Assembly: GCA_022574115.1 (NCBI GenBank)
Contig: JACZSS010000194.1
Span: 1-6,062 of the forward strand
Reading direction: 5' to 3'
From: Candidatus Heimdallarchaeota archaeon
Lineage (GTDB): Archaea > Asgardarchaeota > Heimdallarchaeia > Heimdallarchaeales > Kariarchaeaceae
DNA length: 6,062 bases
A model generated the notes under the pieces. That model did no database searches and was not told where the DNA came from. It saw only the letters and a program-made list of their open reading frames with translations. A program made the position numbers and the translations under genes. Of the stretch, positions 1 through 5,313 are shown in pieces (position 1 is the stretch's first letter; the number at the start of each line of letters is the position of its first letter).

Positions 1-1332
1 CAGTCCAAATGTGGCAAAATATCGATGAGCAATTAAACTAAAAACTTTCTTTGCATCTGCAGTTGTCTGTTTAGGTAAGTTCCCAGTCGGATAAATACAC
101 GGATGTGCTGGATCACTCTTTTTACCCTGAATTGGTCTAAATTTGTTCGATTTTAGTATCAGGGAGGAGATTTTAGACAGTCCTTGGTACTTGCCTAAAT
201 CAGAGATAACTTTCTTATGATTCAAGTCTGTCGGAAATTTTTCGCTACTTGTTCTTGGGTAAGAGATTACCGCGGCAAGATAAAGAGTTTCTGCCGCTTT
301 CAACGTACGTGATGGAGGTATTTTGTAATAGCGATATGCGTCTTTTTGCAATGAAGACAGATTAAAGGGTACTGGTGGTCGTTTGCTAATCTTCTTCTTG
401 ACAATACCTGTAACTTTTGCTTTTCCATCTTGTATTGTGGAAACTACTTTGCTCGCCTTGGTTTTTGTGTCGATTGGACCATCAGTATAGTTCAACTCCG
501 TTGTTTGGCCATTTTGAATTTGAACGTCTAGTTCAAATCTCGGAATTGGTACATGTGTACGGATCTCGAGTTGTCGTTTTGCAACGAATGCAAGAGTTGG
601 TCCTTGGACTCGTCCGGTGGAAAGTGTTGAAAACCGACCGCTACTATTTTTGAGAGAGGTCATCAACGCTCTAGACAGATTGATACCCCAAAGCCAGTCC
701 AAATAGTGGCGCATCAAACCACGTTGATACATGCCAAAATTAATACCATTATCTCCATTGCTTTCTTTCAAGGCGTTATCAATAGATTGAGTTAATTCTT
801 TCTTTGCGAACGATGAATATTTCATTCGTTTGGCTCGGTGCAAAACATCCTCGCCAACAAGTTGTGATAGAATAATGCCTCCGATTACCTCACCTTCTTC
901 ATCGTAATCCGTCATGATGATATATTTTTTGACTAAGGTGGCAATATGTCTGATAGACTCTATCGTCGACTCAATTCTTTTATGAAATGACGTAATTTGG
1001 TTGGCATTGCGAACTGCGGTGTACGTAGGAACCCATTTGAAATCATAAACCGGATACTGCCATCCACCTCCATCTTGGACTAGCGTGAACAGATGTCCAA
1101 AGGCTGGAATAATTATGATGTTTTCTTGACCATATTCCAGATAATAGGCCTCAGTAGGTGGCAACTTAGATGACGTACCATGTAATTTTTTGGTCACCGA
1201 AATCGTTACTTTTTTGCTCTTAGGATTTAGTGTGGCTGCGATTCTACGAGCAGCTGTAGGTTTTTCTGCTATTCCTAATTGGAACTGTTTATTCTCTAAG
1301 AATTTGGGTAGTTTAACAGTATATGAAACCAT
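1..1332 (-). CDS. topA: Type IA DNA topoisomerase (archaeal topoisomerase I), N-terminal 444 residues, cut by the window edge
   Basis: Relaxes negatively supercoiled DNA by cutting one strand through a 5'-phosphotyrosine. The frame is open from an ATG at 1332 to position 1 with no stop. A TOPRIM domain fills about residues 18-150: GIAEKPTAARRIA at 20-32 carries the catalytic Glu23, and MTDYDEEGE at 140-148 supplies the metal-binding D142, D144 and E146. HYLDWLWGINLSRAL (209-223) and STGRVQGPTL (238-247) are family signatures. ISYPRTSSEKFP contains the nucleophile Tyr358 followed by Arg360. DPAHPCIYPTG near residue 410 is also typical. Any C-terminal zinc fingers lie outside the window. The start is ATG 1332; an in-frame GTG at 1350 is an alternative, and an in-frame TAA lies upstream of it. 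The AEKPTAARRIA form is archaeal-like. The gene is divergent from the 130-residue ORF. No reverse gyrase helicase part is visible. Confidence 0.95.
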   Translation of the reverse strand, partial: MVSYTVKLPKFLENKQFQLGIAEKPTAARRIAATLNPKSKKVTISVTKKLHGTSSKLPPTEAYYLEYGQENIIIIPAFGHLFTLVQDGGGWQYPVYDFKWVPTYTAVRNANQITSFHKRIESTIESIRHIATLVKKYIIMTDYDEEGEVIGGIILSQLVGEDVLHRAKRMKYSSFAKKELTQSIDNALKESNGDNGINFGMYQRGLMRHYLDWLWGINLSRALMTSLKNSSGRFSTLSTGRVQGPTLAFVAKRQLEIRTHVPIPRFELDVQIQNGQTTELNYTDGPIDTKTKASKVVSTIQDGKAKVTGIVKKKISKRPPVPFNLSSLQKDAYRYYKIPPSRTLKAAETLYLAAVISYPRTSSEKFPTDLNHKKVISDLGKYQGLSKISSLILKSNKFRPIQGKKSDPAHPCIYPTGNLPKQTTADAKKVFSLIAHRYFATFGL

Positions 1333-1380
1333 GCTCTTCGTAGGTGACACTGAACGCCTATTAGAACTCGTGAATTAAAA

Positions 1381-1389
1381 ATATATTTA
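1381..1389 (-). promoter_or_regulatory. Probable TATA box for topA
   Basis: The minus strand reads TAAATATAT here. An archaeal start site about 26 bases from the box centre would fall near 1359, leaving a leader of roughly 27 bases before ATG 1332, or about 9 bases before the alternative GTG at 1350. No clear Shine-Dalgarno sequence follows. The assignment rests on sequence and spacing only. Confidence 0.45.
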
Positions 1390-1449
1390 CTGGGACGAAC
1401 AAATTTTTGTCCTGATTGAGTTATTCAAATAAGATCGATCCCCAATTAT

Positions 1450-1458
1450 CTTAAATTA
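1450..1458 (+). promoter_or_regulatory. Probable TATA box for the 130-residue coiled-coil gene
   Basis: CTTAAATTA has its centre 26 bases before the TTG at 1480, which is the usual distance from an archaeal TATA box to the transcription start. The mRNA would then be leaderless and begin at that TTG. This spacing is the main support for the TTG start. The region 1333-1479 therefore acts as a compact divergent promoter for topA and this gene. Confidence 0.5.
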
Positions 1459-1479
1459 CAAAAAACTCCGAAACTTGCT

Positions 1480-1872
1480 TTGTACTCAGCAAAAATTAAA
1501 GGATCTCGGTATATCTGCGTATTGGAGACTGACAACAATCAGTGGTATATTAAATTGAAATTAGATGATGTAGTTGAAGCAGAGGTTCCTATCACCCATA
1601 TGACTGAAATCTCTCTAAAAGACAAGATGGGTGAAGTATTTAAAATGGTGAATTTTCAAATCCATTCGTTTCAGCTAGATCTGGTTCATCAGGAGATCAT
1701 TGATCAAATCCCACATTTATTAGGGGCAAGTGAAACTGAGAAAAAAAAACTCATAACAGGAGAGGAAGGGGGCGATATATCAGATCTGGTGGGTAGAGTT
1801 CGAGCTTTAGAGCGGACTGTCAAAGCTCTAGAAGATCGACTGGAAAGGGTAGAACTGTTAACTGGAAAGTAA
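1480..1872 (+). CDS. Unrecognised 130-residue protein with a C-terminal coiled coil
   Basis: I do not recognise the family. Residues 1-80 look like a compact beta-rich domain of alternating hydrophobic and charged residues (YICVLE at 11-16, WYIKLKLDD at 22-30). A charged linker with KKK and GEEGG (about 83-98) follows. Residues 100-127 form an uninterrupted coiled coil: I100, L103, V107, L110, V114, L117, L121 and V124 fall on alternating 3- and 4-residue spacing, as expected for a dimer or trimer. There is no signal peptide or membrane segment. The frame is open back to 1420 without ATG or GTG. TTG 1480 is preferred because a TATA-like box lies 26 bases upstream; the next methionine is residue 41. 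The tail overlaps the convergent sua5 tail by 15 bases. The regular heptad makes a real gene likely; the function is unknown. Confidence 0.8.
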   Translation: MYSAKIKGSRYICVLETDNNQWYIKLKLDDVVEAEVPITHMTEISLKDKMGEVFKMVNFQIHSFQLDLVHQEIIDQIPHLLGASETEKKKLITGEEGGDISDLVGRVRALERTVKALEDRLERVELLTGK

Positions 1873-2478
1873 ATCAAAGATTGTCTTTGAAGTAATAGCA
1901 CCTTCTCTCAAGATTTTAATGTCATCAATACAGCTCACAACTGTAGATGGTTCACCGTCAAACGTTTTTACCGACGTGATGAGTACGTCAAGCCAGCTCA
2001 ATAGTTCCTCATCTAATTCAGCACTGGAACTGGCTACTGCTTGACCACTGATATTTGCGCTCGTGGTGATGATTGGTTCCCCTAGTTCTTCAATTAGCAT
2101 ACTTAATACTGGTAAATCAAAAATTCTGATCCCGATTGAGTCGCCGGTAAGTCCATATAGTTTCTCACTTGTTCGAGATGTTGGTAAAATTAATGTGATC
2201 GGTCCTGGTAGCAGAGATAATAATTTTTGAGCGTTTGGTGGGATCAGCGCGTATTTTTCGACCATCTGTAATGAGGAAAATGCAAATGAAACAGGTTGAG
2301 ACGAATCGCGTTGTTTGGAGTGAAATAATTTTTCAACCACAAACTGTCGGGTCCCAATACATCCAATTCCCACAACTGTATCCGTAGGATAAGCAATAAT
2401 GGCACCAAGTTTCAACTGCTCAATGATTGTTGAGCGAACTTGGCTAGATTGTAAATCCTCAATTGGAATTTTCAGCAT
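1858..2478 (-). CDS. sua5: Threonylcarbamoyl-AMP synthase, single YrdC domain (Sua5/TsaC family)
   Basis: Makes threonylcarbamoyl-AMP from threonine, bicarbonate and ATP. The KEOPS complex then uses it to place t6A at position 37 of tRNAs reading ANN codons, in the cytoplasm. The 206 residues cover one complete YrdC domain: AYPTDTVVGIG (29-39), KQR (55-57) with P62, LPGPITLILP (90-99), GIRIF (116-120), TTSANISG (138-145), GEPSTVV (175-181) and LREG (190-193). The usual PTDT-x-YGLG motif has Val36 in place of Tyr. The C-terminal Sua5 domain of many archaeal homologues (about 340 residues) is absent, so the protein resembles TsaC in length. ATG 2478 is the natural start, and no Shine-Dalgarno sequence is seen. 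The gene is convergent with the coiled-coil gene and overlaps it by 15 bases. The tRNA-Pro pair lies upstream on the same strand. Confidence 0.93.
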   Translation of the reverse strand: MLKIPIEDLQSSQVRSTIIEQLKLGAIIAYPTDTVVGIGCIGTRQFVVEKLFHSKQRDSSQPVSFAFSSLQMVEKYALIPPNAQKLLSLLPGPITLILPTSRTSEKLYGLTGDSIGIRIFDLPVLSMLIEELGEPIITTSANISGQAVASSSAELDEELLSWLDVLITSVKTFDGEPSTVVSCIDDIKILREGAITSKTIFDLLSS

Positions 2479-2493
2479 GGACTTGTTATTGGA

Positions 2494-2502
2494 GAATTAA
2501 AG
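2494..2502 (-). promoter_or_regulatory. Possible TATA box for sua5
   Basis: The minus strand reads CTTTAATTC, centred about 20 bases before ATG 2478. That is slightly short for a leaderless start, so the call is weak. A second candidate is the AT-rich palindrome at 2541-2553, which would give a leader of about 40 bases. Confidence 0.25.
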
Positions 2503-2540
2503 GAATTTGAGATTGTAGGTTCGCTCACGACTAGGTGGGA

Positions 2541-2553
2541 GATATTGTATATC
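2541..2553. promoter_or_regulatory. AT-rich perfect palindrome upstream of sua5
   Basis: GATAT and ATATC are exact inverted repeats separated by TGT, about 65 bases before the sua5 start and about 50 bases past the tRNA pseudogene. It could be a TATA element read toward sua5 or a small operator. A five-base arm in AT-rich DNA can also occur by chance. Confidence 0.2.
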
Positions 2554-2593
2554 CGTTTATCAAGAATCAAGTCGGATCCATTCTATTGAGTTC

Positions 2594-2600
2594 AAAAAAA
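2594..2600 (-). terminator. T7 tract after the tRNA-Pro pseudogene
   Basis: Seven T on the minus strand directly follow the discriminator base of the decayed tRNA copy. The intact tRNA-Pro has the same kind of tract one base after its discriminator. T tracts act as intrinsic archaeal termination signals. The shared tract suggests the duplication included 3' flanking DNA. Confidence 0.4.
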
Positions 2601-2687
2601 TGAGCTGGATAGGATTTGGACCCACGTTCAATTGATGCTTTAATCTTCAAAAATGGAAGATACCCAGACCAATTATGATGCCAAACT
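2601..2687 (-). pseudogene. Decayed tRNA-Pro(TGG) copy that keeps its intron
   Basis: It matches the neighbouring tRNA-Pro from the D loop (AGTTTGGCATCAT) through the anticodon stem (ATTGG/TCAAT), variable region and T arm to the 3' acceptor strand (CCAGCTC) and discriminator A. The anticodon TGG survives. The 5' end is lost: the seven bases expected for the acceptor do not pair with CCAGCTC, and the D-stem 5' strand is ATAT against TCAT. Nearly invariant U33 is C and U55 is C. A 26-base intron (2637-2662) is still recognisable, with a perfect ATCTTC/GAAGAT inner stem and exon-intron bulges equivalent to the intact gene. No TATA box sits at the expected distance. A tandem duplication followed by decay is likely; a transcribed tRNA-derived RNA is possible. 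Confidence 0.8.
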
Positions 2688-2730
2688 ATATTTGAAAATA
2701 TATTACCAAAATTTTGTAGAGTTGGCGAGG

Positions 2731-2737
2731 AAAAAAA
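2731..2737 (-). terminator. T7 tract terminator of tRNA-Pro
   Basis: Seven T on the minus strand begin one base after the tRNA discriminator (A at 2739, C at 2738). The position and composition fit a T-tract terminator for an archaeal single tRNA transcript. Confidence 0.6.
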
Positions 2738-2738
2738 G

Positions 2739-2837
2739 TGAGCCGAACGGGATTTGAACCCGTGCTCAATTGATGTTTTGCTTCCTACAATAGAAAAAAC
2801 CCAAACCAATCATGATACCAAACTTCACTATCGGCTC
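2739..2837 (-). tRNA. tRNA-Pro(TGG) with a 25-base intron after position 37
   Basis: A full cloverleaf folds. The acceptor GAGCCGA pairs with TCGGCTC in all seven positions. The D stem is GTGA/TCAT with A14, G15, G18, G19 and A21 in the loop. The anticodon stem is ATTGG/TCAAT with T33 and anticodon TGG. The variable region is TGAGC, with C48 matching G15, and the T arm is ACGGG-TTCAAAT-CCCGT. The discriminator is A, and CCA is not encoded. The anticodon at 2803-2801 is followed by G37 and then the intron at 2799-2775. The expected product decodes CCA and, with wobble, other proline codons. The gene has its own TATA box 28 bases upstream and a T7 tract downstream, so it is probably a single-gene transcript. 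Confidence 0.96.
2775..2799 (-). other. tRNA-Pro intron with canonical bulge-helix-bulge
   Basis: The central four-base helix pairs exon TTTG (positions 32-35) with CAAA near the intron 3' end. Three-base bulges follow on each strand: GGT, cut after GG, and ACA, cut after AC. This places the intron exactly between positions 37 and 38. The inner helix is TTTTT against GGAAG with several G-U pairs. The geometry is that recognised by the archaeal tRNA splicing endonuclease. Confidence 0.88.
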
Positions 2838-2860
2838 GTTTTGGGGCTTCTACTCAAAGG

Positions 2861-2870
2861 ATATAAAAAG
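2861..2870 (-). promoter_or_regulatory. TATA box of tRNA-Pro
   Basis: The minus strand reads CTTTTTATAT, centred about 28 bases before the first tRNA base at 2837. This is the expected spacing if transcription starts at or just before the mature 5' end. It is the best-matched promoter element in the window. Confidence 0.7.
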
Positions 2871-3112
2871 ATCGATCTGTATCAGATTGAAAGTGGACAG
2901 AAGGAGTTGAACTTCGGTCGACCATTAAGATGGTAAGGAGAAGTAATACAAACATACAATGAATAATACAAAATTATGACCCAATAAACCAGCACGGAAT
3001 TTTTAACTAGTAATCCAACACTTATGCAAAAAAACAAGACTAGATCTACTGATTATTTTCCACCAAACGGATAATAACATTTTATAGGCCGCGAGCAACT
3101 TGTCACGATTAG
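2871..3112. other. Gap between tRNA-Pro and the 166-residue gene, no gene seen
   Basis: No coding frame of convincing length or composition is visible on either strand. It contains a small inverted repeat, ACCAT-TAAG-ATGGT (2921-2934), and several A/T runs. The stretch GAAGTTCAACTCC on the minus strand near 2905-2917 recalls a T-loop, but no matching acceptor strand is found. With the flanking promoter elements, the full gene-free stretch is 2838-3150. Confidence 0.5.
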
Positions 3113-3125
3113 TTGTATAATACTT
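3113..3125 (+). promoter_or_regulatory. Probable TATA box of the 166-residue gene
   Basis: TTGTATAATACTT is centred about 33 bases before TTG 3151. A start site 26 bases from the centre would leave a leader of about 7 bases. No Shine-Dalgarno sequence intervenes. This supports TTG 3151 as the start, because the frame contains a TAA at 3118 and no ATG or GTG between the two. Confidence 0.5.
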
Positions 3126-3150
3126 ATCCTGGCATTTCTTAATAAGAGCT

Positions 3151-3651
3151 TTGAAATTCCTCCATTGGGTCAAGACTTTAACTACAGTAAAATCGATTCG
3201 TCTAGAGCACTTGTATGCTGACTATGAACTGATCCCTGAGAATATTTCCGAAACCTTATATCTTCAGATTTATGGCCATTCCGGTAATTTAATTCTTAAA
3301 ATAAAATTGAGTAGCAAATTACATACTTATCTGAATTATACAGTCGTCAGAGATTATGACCCGAGTTTAGATCTGCTTTCGATAGATTTTACAAACTATT
3401 TTATAATCCTCCATCACTTTGTAGAACGCAGTGGTGACCATCAATCGATTCTTTATGTTTACTCTATGACTTTACGAGATAACAATGTTACGTTATACTT
3501 TACCAGTCCTAGACTAAGTGACGTAACTGGAAATTACTACCTGGATTGCCGTTACATTAAAATATACAAAGTTCAAGTTAAGTATGTAGAATACGGATTT
3601 ACGTTTCCTACATTTTTTGGAGAAGGAACAACAAACATCAGAAATCGATGA
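3151..3651 (+). CDS. Unrecognised 166-residue tyrosine-rich protein
   Basis: I do not recognise this protein. It is rich in Tyr, Ile and Leu and has many short alternating hydrophobic stretches (ETLYLQIYG at 34-42, NLILKIKLS at 46-54, YFIILHHF at 83-90, SILYVYSMTL at 99-108, NVTLYFTS at 112-119, YIKIYKVQVKYVEYGF at 135-150). This suggests an all-beta soluble fold, perhaps a sandwich or barrel. There is no signal peptide, membrane helix, cysteine cluster or known catalytic motif. The start is TTG 3151, the only standard start after the in-frame TAA at 3118; it is supported by the TATA-like box upstream. It stands alone, with promoter-like sequence before it and a 252-base gap after it. The composition and the 500-base open frame in AT-rich DNA favour a real, probably lineage-specific gene. 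Confidence 0.7.
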   Translation: MKFLHWVKTLTTVKSIRLEHLYADYELIPENISETLYLQIYGHSGNLILKIKLSSKLHTYLNYTVVRDYDPSLDLLSIDFTNYFIILHHFVERSGDHQSILYVYSMTLRDNNVTLYFTSPRLSDVTGNYYLDCRYIKIYKVQVKYVEYGFTFPTFFGEGTTNIRNR

Positions 3652-3903
3652 AGAATTTTATCAGTCCCATGAATAACACGGAATAAATTATAGTATAAAT
3701 CCTCTCGATTACCACGGATTCGATAAAATTTGTGTTGCATTGTGATCTATCATCTTCATTAATCTTCTTCACCCAATGGATTGACCGACGACATACAGGG
3801 AATAACATAATGGCTTTAAGCCTCATTGTCCTCCTTGATGTAGAGGCTGAGCCCTATTTTATTACGTATTGAATCTGTCTATGATATTGCCCTCGCTAAA
3901 TTA
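3652..3903. other. Gap between the 166-residue gene and fau-1
   Basis: There is no supported gene. AT-rich promoter-like stretches occur (ATAGTATAAATC near 3692-3703). An ATG at 3810 opens a 20-codon frame (MALSLIVLLDVEAEPYFITY) that ends at 3872, just before fau-1. It is too short to support on its own. It could be a chance frame or a leader peptide. Confidence 0.4.
3853..3864 (+). promoter_or_regulatory. Possible TATA box of the fau-1/PAC4-like unit
   Basis: CCTATTTTATTA is centred about 46 bases before ATG 3904. The predicted start near 3885 would give a leader of about 19 bases with no Shine-Dalgarno match (CGCTAAATTAATG). The match to an archaeal TATA consensus is only moderate. Confidence 0.35.
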
Positions 3904-5301
3904 ATGAGTGATAATTTGGATGTCACATTCGTATCACCAAACACCAAAATGAAAAATATCCTGTCCTTGGAGGACAATTTTAATCCTCACGATGTACATT
4001 TGTCGGACTTGGATCAAAGAGCGGGAATTTTGATGAAAGGAGCAGCTCCCGCAGTAAATGAAATTATTGATTTGATAAGGGAAAGGATTCCCTGTACGGT
4101 TACTTTTAAACATCCGATTCAACAGGATTCGGTCTATCTCACAACCGTCCTCAAATACATTTCTCGTAAGCGGTTTGCAGTCATTGATCTTGACGGTCGG
4201 TCACGCGGCATCGTGTTTAATATCAAGTGTCAAGTTGGAGATAATTTGTTGGTTCAGGTCAAAGAATTAACTAAGGAAATTGATAAGCTTCCAGTATGCT
4301 CGACAGCTGTTTCTTTGACCGGCAATTTTGTTATCCTAGAGGAAGGGGTTTCATTTGTACGAGTGTCTAGAAAAATTAAAGGGGAAGATCGAAAGCGATT
4401 ACATCAGCTAGGGAAGAAACTAGTTCCAGAAAATTTTGGGATAATAATTCGAACCAGTGCTCTCGAAATTCAGGAGGATGAGCTCGCAGCTGAAATCAGC
4501 CAACTTACAAAATTATGGGAACGAGTAACGGAAGACGCAATTGAAACTTCAAATCCAAAAAGATTGATCTCTGGAGATTTTTTAGTAGAAATATTGTTTA
4601 CACACGAATCTAAAAGTATTCTTGATACCCTTCGAAATGGCGTAATACCCACTTTACGTAACTATCACCAATTCAAAGCCTATTCAATGGCGAGCGGATT
4701 CACTCTTGATTTCATACAAAACTTTCTAGATCGACTAGAACCAGAAGAAATCAACCATCACATGTCCGCTATGATTATCGAGCGAGATTATCCAGTCAAC
4801 AATCATCTAAAAGTTGAATTCAAATTTCTTGATGGAACCAGAGAAGAGTTAGTTGTGGGTGATTTGATAGCCAACCAAGAACTGTTTATTACACGTCGAG
4901 TATTTGATTATAAACCTAAACTAAGCTTCCCAAATTTTGAGGTCAGTCAGGGTGATATTTTCGAGGTATATCTGAGTCCTGGAAGCTGGACGATTTATTA
5001 CAAATACATTAATGGGTCAACCGATGAATTAATTGGAGAGAGAGTCCAAATCGTTCTTCCTTTAGATTATGCTTTTAGAGGGAGAATTAGAGCAATTGAC
5101 ATGGGGATGAATTTATACAAGAATTCAGCTTCCAACTCTCCAGTGGTTCATCAAATCATTGACAGATCACGCTCTGATCTTGTCGAACGTGGGATAATAT
5201 CTGCAGAATTGGATCAGGACCTTGGATCTGTTCTTCAACAAATTATTACCGCTCTTGATGCTGATGTAAGTCCAATTCATGTACTTAATCCCGCAACTTG
5301 A
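3904..5301 (+). CDS. fau-1: FAU-1 family RNA-binding protein: RNase E/G-like N-terminal part plus DUF402 domain
   Basis: FAU-1 proteins bind AU-rich RNA, and an archaeal member has been linked to rRNA (pre-5S) processing. At 465 residues this one is close to the family length. Residues 62-122 look like the S1-like segment. TAVSLTG-NFVIL (134-145), VSRKIKGEDRKRL (154-166), GIIIRTSA (179-186) and DELAAEISQLTKLWERV (192-208) line up with the RNase E/G stretch that in E. coli RNase E reads VSRQI, FIIRTAAEG and ELASDAAYLKRVW. The C-terminal part matches DUF402: SPGSWTIYYKYI (358-369), RAIDMGMNLYK (396-406), and IIDRSRSDLVERGIISAEL (418-436). I see no clear RNase E catalytic aspartate pair, so the nuclease mechanism is uncertain. 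ATG 3904 is the only ATG, GTG or TTG start after the TAG at 3841. It is followed in the same frame, 12 bases on, by the PAC4-like gene, so co-transcription is likely. Confidence 0.87.
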   Translation: MSDNLDVTFVSPNTKMKNILSLEDNFNPHDVHLSDLDQRAGILMKGAAPAVNEIIDLIRERIPCTVTFKHPIQQDSVYLTTVLKYISRKRFAVIDLDGRSRGIVFNIKCQVGDNLLVQVKELTKEIDKLPVCSTAVSLTGNFVILEEGVSFVRVSRKIKGEDRKRLHQLGKKLVPENFGIIIRTSALEIQEDELAAEISQLTKLWERVTEDAIETSNPKRLISGDFLVEILFTHESKSILDTLRNGVIPTLRNYHQFKAYSMASGFTLDFIQNFLDRLEPEEINHHMSAMIIERDYPVNNHLKVEFKFLDGTREELVVGDLIANQELFITRRVFDYKPKLSFPNFEVSQGDIFEVYLSPGSWTIYYKYINGSTDELIGERVQIVLPLDYAFRGRIRAIDMGMNLYKNSASNSPVVHQIIDRSRSDLVERGIISAELDQDLGSVLQQIITALDADVSPIHVLNPAT

Positions 5302-5313
5302 TGTGGTGTCCCA

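Noticed and set aside
417..653. Plus-strand open frame of 78 codons
   Set aside because: It lies wholly opposite the continuous topA frame, whose motifs are intact, so it is a shadow.
1190..1378. Plus-strand open frame of 62 codons
   Set aside because: It is antisense to the topA N-terminus (AEKPTAARRIA) and has no supporting features.
2594..2737. Functional second tRNA-Pro or split-tRNA half at 2601-2700
   Set aside because: The acceptor and D-stem 5' strands do not pair, and U33 and U55 are lost, so it is listed as a pseudogene. The odd intron conservation is kept as a finding.
2567..2809. Minus-strand open frame of 80 codons
   Set aside because: It runs through the tRNA pseudogene and into the intact tRNA-Pro. 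Its internal similarity is due to the tRNA duplication.
2754..2936. Plus-strand open frame of 60 codons
   Set aside because: It crosses the tRNA-Pro antisense and its promoter and has no coding character.
2880..2960. Possible third tRNA, suggested by a T-loop-like GAAGTTCAACTCC on the minus strand
   Set aside because: The T stem has mismatches, and no acceptor 5' strand or D arm could be found upstream.
3638..3826. Minus-strand open frame of 62 codons
   Set aside because: Composition is unconvincing, it lies mostly in AT-rich intergenic DNA, and no promoter or family resemblance was found.
3904..5301. Classical RNase E catalytic activity for the FAU-1 protein
   Set aside because: The RNase E/G-like core motifs are present, but I could not identify the catalytic aspartate pair, so no nuclease mechanism is claimed.
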